From: Flavobacterium psychrophilum
Lineage (GTDB): Bacteria > Bacteroidota > Bacteroidia > Flavobacteriales > Flavobacteriaceae
Assembly: GCA_022729635.1 (NCBI GenBank)
Contig: DZAU01000070.1
Span: 1 to 10,006 of the forward strand
Length of the DNA: 10,006 bases
Direction: 5' to 3'
Part shown: piece after piece, positions 6,433-10,006 of the stretch
Position numbering within the stretch: position 1 is the stretch's first letter
How the letters are laid out: each line of letters starts with the position of its first letter
Notes under the pieces: generated by a model
Databases searched by the model: none
Seen by the model: only the letters and a program-made list of their open reading frames with translations
What the model was told of the DNA's origin: nothing
Program-made: the position numbers and the translations under genes

Positions 6433-6474
6433 AAACCCACAAGAATCAAGGTATTTGAGTTCTTGTGGGTTTTG
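6433..6474 (+). terminator. Hairpin terminator between ATPase and rsmG (copy 2 of the duplicated hairpin)
   Basis: The arms AAACCCACAAGAA (6433-6445) and TTCTTGTGGGTTT (6460-6472) are identical to copy 1, with the same inner TCAA/TTGA pairing and bulged G. Only two loop bases differ. A T-rich tail (TTTTGTTTTATTTG) follows on the plus strand. The hairpin lies between the convergent ends of the ATPase gene (6410) and rsmG (6497), so it could stop transcription from both sides. Confidence 0.85.
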
Positions 6475-6496
6475 TTTTATTTGTAACTCGTAATTC

Positions 6497-7129
6497 TCAA
6501 TTCGTAAATTTAAGTGATAAATGCACCACTTTCTTCGTTTCAAAAAACTCATCTTCAAAAAAATCTGCTAAATTATATTCTGTTGCTTTCGGGAAACCCT
6601 TTAATTCTTCGGTTAAATCGCCGCCTTTGAGATAGAGAATCCCGTTTTTGAGTTCGTGTTTGCTTTTCTTTTTGATTTTATCTTTTACCCAAGATACAAA
6701 ATCAGGCATATTGGTCACGGCACGACTCACGATAAAATCGAAATCGCCTTTTACCAATTCGGCACGTTTTTGTTCCGCTTTCACGTTTTTGAGTTCCAGG
6801 GCTTCGGCGACAGCCTGAACCACTTTTATTTTTTTGGCAATCACATCAATCAAATAAAAACGCGTTTCCGGAAAAAGAATCGCCAATGGAATTCCTGGAA
6901 ATCCTCCTCCGGTTCCCACATCCAGAACATAAGTTCCGGGTTCGAATGGTATGATTTTGGCAATTCCCAGCGAATGCAAAACGTGTTTGGTATATAATTC
7001 GTCAATGTCTTTTCGGGAAATGACATTGATTTTGGCATTCCAATCGTGGTATAAAAAATCGAGTTTTGCGAATTGCTCCTTTTGAATATCGGTTAAATCA
7101 GGGAAATAGTTAAGAATTTCGTTCATCAT
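6497..7129 (-). CDS. rsmG: 16S rRNA (guanine(527)-N(7))-methyltransferase RsmG
   Basis: RsmG (GidB) transfers a methyl group from S-adenosylmethionine to N7 of G527 in 16S rRNA; in other bacteria its loss gives low-level streptomycin resistance. The 210 residues form a complete Rossmann-fold methyltransferase. WNAKINVISRKD (30-41) and HVLHSL (49-54) are typical of the N-terminal helical part. Motif I is VLDVGTGGGFPGIPLA (68-83), acidic Asp95 follows in the second strand, and SRAV (135-138) and YLKGG (166-170) complete the family pattern. Two ATGs in a row (7129-7127 and 7126-7124) are possible starts. The -7 box on the minus strand lies only 11 bases upstream. The last codons run into a TACGA-type repeat. 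The gene is convergent with the ATPase gene and divergent from the desaturase gene. Confidence 0.95.
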   Translation of the reverse strand: MMNEILNYFPDLTDIQKEQFAKLDFLYHDWNAKINVISRKDIDELYTKHVLHSLGIAKIIPFEPGTYVLDVGTGGGFPGIPLAILFPETRFYLIDVIAKKIKVVQAVAEALELKNVKAEQKRAELVKGDFDFIVSRAVTNMPDFVSWVKDKIKKKSKHELKNGILYLKGGDLTEELKGFPKATEYNLADFFEDEFFETKKVVHLSLKFTN

Positions 7130-7140
7130 AAAAATTTTAA

Positions 7141-7148
7141 CAAAAGTA
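7141..7148 (-). promoter_or_regulatory. -7 box of rsmG
   Basis: On the minus strand this reads TACTTTTG, a TAnnTTTG match. The nearest TTTG (7175-7178 on the minus strand) is 26 bases away, longer than normal, so the -33 element is doubtful. The predicted transcript would start within a few bases of the ATG, nearly leaderless. Confidence 0.5.
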
Positions 7149-7203
7149 CCAATTTTAGTTTTGAATATTTAACTCAAATTTCCATATTGAAAATTTTAAT
7201 ATT

Positions 7204-7211
7204 TATCTTTG
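7204..7211 (+). promoter_or_regulatory. -7 box of the fatty acid desaturase gene
   Basis: TATCTTTG matches TAnnTTTG and sits 19 bases before the ATG at 7231. A TTG at 7187-7189 is 14 bases upstream, shorter than the standard spacing. It forms a compact divergent promoter region with rsmG. Confidence 0.55.
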
Positions 7212-7230
7212 CACCTTATTATAAAATTTT

Positions 7231-8325
7231 ATGGATTTTACAAGCCCAACATTCGCAAAGCAAGACAATCTAAAGTTTTTTAGAACCCTTAACTCTCGTG
7301 TAAACAACTATTTCAAAGAAAATAACATACAAAAAACAGGCAACTGGAAACTTTATGTAAAGACCATAATTATGTTTGCCGTTTTTCTCACACCTTATTT
7401 TTTGATTTTGATGCTCGATATGCCATTTTGGGTTCACTTGCTTCTAACTATCGTTATCGGAATAGGAATGGCGGGCGTTGGAATGAATGTGATGCACGAC
7501 GGAAACCACGGTTCTTATTCAAATAAAAATTGGATTAACAAATTTATGGGTGGCACGATTTACATTTTGGCCGGAAACGTGTATAATTGGCAAGTGCAAC
7601 ACAATGTTTTGCATCATACTTACACTAATATTCCCGGTCACGACGAAGATCTTGATGCCGGAAGAGTCATTCGATTTACGAAAGAAGCAAAATGGTATAG
7701 TTTTCACCGTTTTCAGCAGTATTATTCTGTGTTTTTATACGGATTATTGACTTTCAATTGGGCGATTACCACCGATTTTAAACAAATGAGAAGCTATCTC
7801 AAAAGGAAATTATCTTATGGCGAAGCCAAAAGCCCAAAAATACTTTGGACAACCTTAATTATCACAAAAATGATTTATGTTTCCATCTGGATTGTTTTGC
7901 CAATGGTTTTGGGAATCACCTGGTGGAAAGTGCTTATTGGCTTTTTCGTGATGCATTACACTGCTGGATTAATTTTGAGTGTTGTGTTTCAATTGGCGCA
8001 CGTGGTGAAAGAAACTACGAATCCAATTCCAAATGAAAACGGCGAAATCGAAAACACTTGGGCAATTCACCAACTATTCACCACCACTAATTTTGCTCCA
8101 AAAAACCAAATTATAAATTGGTACACTGGAGGTTTAAATCATCAGGTAGAACATCATCTTTTCCCGAATATCAGTCATATTCATTATGGTAAAATTGCTA
8201 AAATTGTAAAAGAAACGGCAAAAGAATGCAACTTGCCTTATTATGAATATAAAACTTTTAGAGGTGCCGTAATTGCACATTTCAAACATTTGAAAGAACT
8301 TGGAATGAAACCAGTTTTACAATAA
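7231..8325 (+). CDS. Membrane fatty acid desaturase (acyl-CoA/front-end type)
   Basis: This is a di-iron membrane desaturase that introduces double bonds into acyl chains, probably in the cytoplasmic membrane to adjust fluidity. The 364 residues contain the three expected histidine clusters: HDGNHG (89-94), HNVLHH (124-129) and NHQVEHHLFP (303-312). An additional His257 (LAHV) follows the last membrane pair. Hydrophobic segments lie at about 44-62, 67-87, 107-118, 168-181, 208-230 and 234-256. The Q-x-x-H-H form of the third box is typical of front-end (delta-5/6-like) and linoleoyl-CoA desaturases, but there is no fused cytochrome b5 domain, so electrons must come from a separate protein. 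The position of the new double bond cannot be read from the sequence. The gene is 44 bases from the aminotransferase, without a terminator between, so the two may share a transcript. Confidence 0.93.
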   Translation: MDFTSPTFAKQDNLKFFRTLNSRVNNYFKENNIQKTGNWKLYVKTIIMFAVFLTPYFLILMLDMPFWVHLLLTIVIGIGMAGVGMNVMHDGNHGSYSNKNWINKFMGGTIYILAGNVYNWQVQHNVLHHTYTNIPGHDEDLDAGRVIRFTKEAKWYSFHRFQQYYSVFLYGLLTFNWAITTDFKQMRSYLKRKLSYGEAKSPKILWTTLIITKMIYVSIWIVLPMVLGITWWKVLIGFFVMHYTAGLILSVVFQLAHVVKETTNPIPNENGEIENTWAIHQLFTTTNFAPKNQIINWYTGGLNHQVEHHLFPNISHIHYGKIAKIVKETAKECNLPYYEYKTFRGAVIAHFKHLKELGMKPVLQ

Positions 8326-8369
8326 AAAAAGAAACACAACTAACTTTATAAATAATAAATTACAATTTA

Positions 8370-9560
8370 ATGAACAATCCGCTTTCAGACAGAATCAACA
8401 ACTTAGCTACTTCACAAACATTAGCAATGGCTGCATTGGCCAGAGAATTAAAATCACAAGGAAAAGATATTATCAGTTTAAGTCTTGGCGAACCCGATTT
8501 CAACACGCCAGATTTCGTTAAGGAAGCCGCAAAACGTGCTATTGACGAAAATTACAGTACGTATTCTCCAGTAGAAGGCTATGTAGAATTAAAAGAAGCT
8601 ATTTGTAGAAAATTTAGCAGAGACAATGGTTTAGATTATCAACTTTCGCAAATTGTAGTTTCAACTGGAGCTAAACAATCTTTATACAACATTGCTCAAG
8701 TAATGCTAAATGATGGAGACGAAGTAATTTTACCGGCGCCATATTGGGTTTCTTATTTCGAAATCATAAAATTATCAGGTGGAGTTCCTGTTGAAGTTCC
8801 CACCACAATCGAAAGCGATTTCAAAATCACACCAGAACAATTAGAAGCGGCCATCACACCAAAAACAAAAATGATGTGGTTCAGTTCGCCATGTAATCCG
8901 AGTGGTTCTGTTTACAATCGTGAAGAATTAACGGCTTTGGCCAAAGTTTTAGAAAAATATCCAAACATATATGTTGTATCCGACGAAATCTATGAACACA
9001 TCAATTTCTCCGGAACTTTTTGCAGCATTGGTTCCATTCCGGGAATGTTAGAAAAAACCATAACCGTAAACGGAGTGGCAAAAGCTTTCGCAATGACAGG
9101 ATGGAGAATAGGATATATTGGCGCACCAGAATTTATCGCAAAAGCCTGTACAAAAATACAAGGCCAAGTAACCTCTGGCGCTAATTCTATCGCACAACGT
9201 GCCACAATTACTGCGGTTGACGCTGATCCAATCGTGCTTAACGAAATGGTTGCCGCTTTCAAAAGCCGCAGAGGTTTAGTTGTAGGATTACTTCAAGATA
9301 TTCCTGGAATAAAAATCAACGTTCCCGAAGGTGCTTTTTATGTGTTCCCGGACGTGTCTTCCTTCTTCGGGAAAACCTTGAAAGGAACATTCATCAAGGA
9401 TGCCAACGATTTCTCCATGTATCTTTTGAGCGAAGCAAACGTAGCAACCGTAACCGGTGACGCTTTCGGAAATCCAAATTGCATCCGTTTTTCGTATGCA
9501 ACCAGCGAAGATTTATTGACCGAAGCTTTACGAAGAATAAAAGAAGCCGTTATTTCGTAG
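8370..9560 (+). CDS. PLP-dependent aminotransferase, class I/II (aspartate aminotransferase, subgroup Ib-like)
   Basis: This cytoplasmic fold-type I aminotransferase has 396 residues, full length. The cofactor-binding pattern is complete: SLGEPDF (38-44), YSPVEGY (65-71), STGAKQSLYN (98-107), NPSG (176-179), SDEIYEH (204-210), VAKAFAMTGWRIGY (236-249) with the Schiff-base Lys238, and Arg373 in CIRFSYATS for the substrate carboxylate. The sequence is closest in style to subgroup Ib aspartate aminotransferases, which move the amino group of aspartate to 2-oxoglutarate and can also act on prephenate or other acids in some species, so the exact substrate is inferred. No TAnnTTTG box is seen in the 44-base gap upstream, which supports cotranscription with the desaturase gene. 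The stop TAG lies inside the edge of a palindromic repeat, and a strong terminator follows. Confidence 0.92.
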   Translation: MNNPLSDRINNLATSQTLAMAALARELKSQGKDIISLSLGEPDFNTPDFVKEAAKRAIDENYSTYSPVEGYVELKEAICRKFSRDNGLDYQLSQIVVSTGAKQSLYNIAQVMLNDGDEVILPAPYWVSYFEIIKLSGGVPVEVPTTIESDFKITPEQLEAAITPKTKMMWFSSPCNPSGSVYNREELTALAKVLEKYPNIYVVSDEIYEHINFSGTFCSIGSIPGMLEKTITVNGVAKAFAMTGWRIGYIGAPEFIAKACTKIQGQVTSGANSIAQRATITAVDADPIVLNEMVAAFKSRRGLVVGLLQDIPGIKINVPEGAFYVFPDVSSFFGKTLKGTFIKDANDFSMYLLSEANVATVTGDAFGNPNCIRFSYATSEDLLTEALRRIKEAVIS

Positions 9561-9584
9561 GGACAAGTCGCGACTTGTTCGTAC
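9557..9584. repeat. Palindromic repeat overlapping the aminotransferase stop codon
   Basis: ACAAGTCG (9563-9570) and CGACTTGT (9571-9578) form a perfect 16-nt palindrome without a spacer. It extends outward through a G-T wobble, one G-C pair and one mismatch to outer GTA/TAC pairs at 9557-9559 and 9582-9584. The TAG stop (9558-9560) lies inside this unit. A TTCGTA direct repeat (9554-9559 and 9578-9583) flanks the core. It looks like a dispersed REP-type element; without a central loop it is not a typical terminator. Confidence 0.65.
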
Positions 9585-9592
9585 TAACAATT

Positions 9593-9630
9593 AAAGGTTT
9601 CAAGTTTGTGCTTGAAACCTTTTTTATTTT
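9593..9630 (+). terminator. Rho-independent terminator after the aminotransferase
   Basis: A perfect 12-bp stem, AAAGGTTTCAAG (9593-9604) with CTTGAAACCTTT (9611-9622), closes a 6-nt loop and is followed by TTTATTTT. It is the strongest terminator in the window and ends the desaturase-aminotransferase transcription unit. Confidence 0.9.
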
Positions 9631-9632
9631 GG

Positions 9633-9745
9633 GCGTGACCCTTCAGATTGCTTCGTCGTGCCTCCTCGCAACTTCGGGTCGGGCTGTACGCTCTATCTTT
9701 TGTTCCGCAAGCTCCACAAAAGGATGCCGCTTCCATCCCTCACGC
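9633..9745. repeat. Composite GC-rich repeat with an apparent nested insertion
   Basis: The unit is bounded by GCGTGA (9633-9638) and its inverse TCACGC (9740-9745). Inside are a GACCC/GGGTC stem (9637-9641 and 9676-9680) and a CTTTTGT/ACAAAAG stem (9697-9703 and 9715-9721). Between GACCC and GGGTC sits a 28-nt block (9645-9672) flanked on both sides by TTC (9642-9644 and 9673-9675). On the minus strand this block resembles the widespread GCGAGG...GAAGCAATCT repeat. Without the block, GACCC-TTC-GGGTC would be a compact hairpin. The G+C-rich composition contrasts with the AT-rich surroundings. Open frames across it carry no protein-like signal. It is a non-coding dispersed repeat of unknown function, assigned by pattern. 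Confidence 0.6.
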
Positions 9746-9777
9746 GAATCCAGCTAAAAGCGATATTTTCAGTACAG

Positions 9778-9809
9778 ACAGCTCACGAACTGTTTTTTTT
9801 TATTTTTTT
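9778..9809 (+). terminator. Weak hairpin plus long T-tract
   Basis: ACAG (9778-9781) and CTGT (9790-9793) give only a 4-bp stem over an 8-nt loop, followed by an interrupted run of T to 9809. The T-tract is striking, but the stem is too short to be sure. No gene ends directly upstream, only the repeat cluster. Confidence 0.25.
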
Positions 9810-9860
9810 GGACTGGAAAAATCACAAAACTTTCTTTATCTATTTGTAATGAAATATTTA

Positions 9861-9868
9861 TATATTTG
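9861..9868 (+). promoter_or_regulatory. -7 box leading into the right edge
   Basis: TATATTTG matches TAnnTTTG. A TTTG at 9843-9846 is 14 bases upstream, slightly short. A transcript would start near 9875 and enter a region with two hairpins and an open frame starting at 9888. Confidence 0.35.
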
Positions 9869-9887
9869 ATAGAAATTAAAAGAGACT

Positions 9888-10006
9888 ATGTGTCATACCT
9901 ATCTACCCAAAATTGGGTGGCTTTGTATGGTTTTGTCTTACATATTTATAAGATGGGAAAAATCGCCCTTCGGGACGATTTTTCCCATCGAGCCCCCGCT
10001 ACGCAG
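9888..10006 (+). other. Open frame or structured RNA at the window edge, unidentified
   Basis: An ATG at 9888 opens a frame that reaches the end of the window without a stop, giving 39 residues beginning MCHTYLPKIGW. I do not recognise it. The codons run straight through a small inverted repeat (ACCCAA at 9905-9910, TTGGGT at 9913-9918) and a large hairpin (9952-9989). That argues for repeat DNA or a structured non-coding RNA rather than a gene. A promoter-like box lies about 20 bases upstream. Confidence 0.15.
9952..9989. repeat. 38-nt very strong hairpin
   Basis: GATGGGAAAAATCG (9952-9965) pairs perfectly with CGATTTTTCCCATC (9976-9989) over 14 bp. After one bulged A, CCC (9966-9968) pairs with GGG (9972-9974) around a TTC loop. 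The T-run is inside the stem and C-rich sequence follows, so it is not a classical terminator; it is more likely a palindromic repeat or an RNA element. Confidence 0.75.

Noticed and set aside
5120..6474. Insertion sequence or composite transposon interpretation
   Set aside because: No transposase is encoded, and the repeats are self-complementary hairpins rather than classical terminal inverted repeats with target duplications. Only the weaker idea of a hairpin-flanked accessory gene is kept.
6656..6997. 113-codon plus-strand frame opposite rsmG
   Set aside because: It lies entirely within the rsmG coding sequence on the other strand; the Phe-rich and Gly-rich composition is what reverse reading of rsmG gives.
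9479..9869. Three overlapping plus-strand frames of 63-92 codons after the aminotransferase
   Set aside because: They run through a terminator hairpin and palindromic repeats in different frames. None has a recognisable domain or a promoter.

Overview
The window looks like a chromosomal segment of a Flavobacterium-type member of the Bacteroidota. Four things point there. The DNA is AT-rich. At least six genes have the phylum-type -7 promoter motif TAnnTTTG and no obvious Shine-Dalgarno sequence. The gene content includes exosortase F with its companion protein and the type IX secretion Plug protein (DUF5103). The intergenic DNA carries GC-rich palindromic repeats of a flavobacterial style. 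I see no tRNA, rRNA, CRISPR array, transposase or phage gene.

Layout from left to right. A GAF-domain protein of the free methionine-(R)-sulfoxide reductase family leaves the window on the minus strand (1-353). A repeat-bearing divergent gap follows, then a plus-strand run of xrtF (537-1094), its overlapping exosortase F-associated membrane protein (1069-1512), the Plug-like protein (1584-2837), apaG (2911-3297) and pruA (3451-5079). The next gene is an AAA_14/DUF4143 ATPase (5247-6410), bracketed by two almost identical 42-nt hairpin terminators. rsmG (6497-7129) runs on the minus strand, convergent with the ATPase and divergent from a membrane fatty acid desaturase (7231-8325). A class I aminotransferase of the aspartate type (8370-9560) follows the desaturase and may be cotranscribed with it. 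The last ~446 bases hold no convincing gene. They contain a strong terminator, at least three palindromic or composite repeats, and a promoter-like motif leading into a structured region that runs off the end.

Functionally this is mostly housekeeping: rRNA methylation, proline catabolism, transamination and lipid desaturation. The left third is a cell-envelope export neighbourhood, with a membrane transpeptidase-like exosortase and its partner next to a T9SS pore-closing protein. The ATPase is the most accessory-looking gene: it is more AT-rich than its neighbours, sits between convergent housekeeping genes, is flanked by duplicated hairpins and has a palindrome at its promoter. No clearly new defence or metabolic system is visible. 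The items most worth following up are the xrtF-companion-Plug neighbourhood, the hairpin-bracketed ATPase, and the signs that short palindromes have inserted into other repeats.
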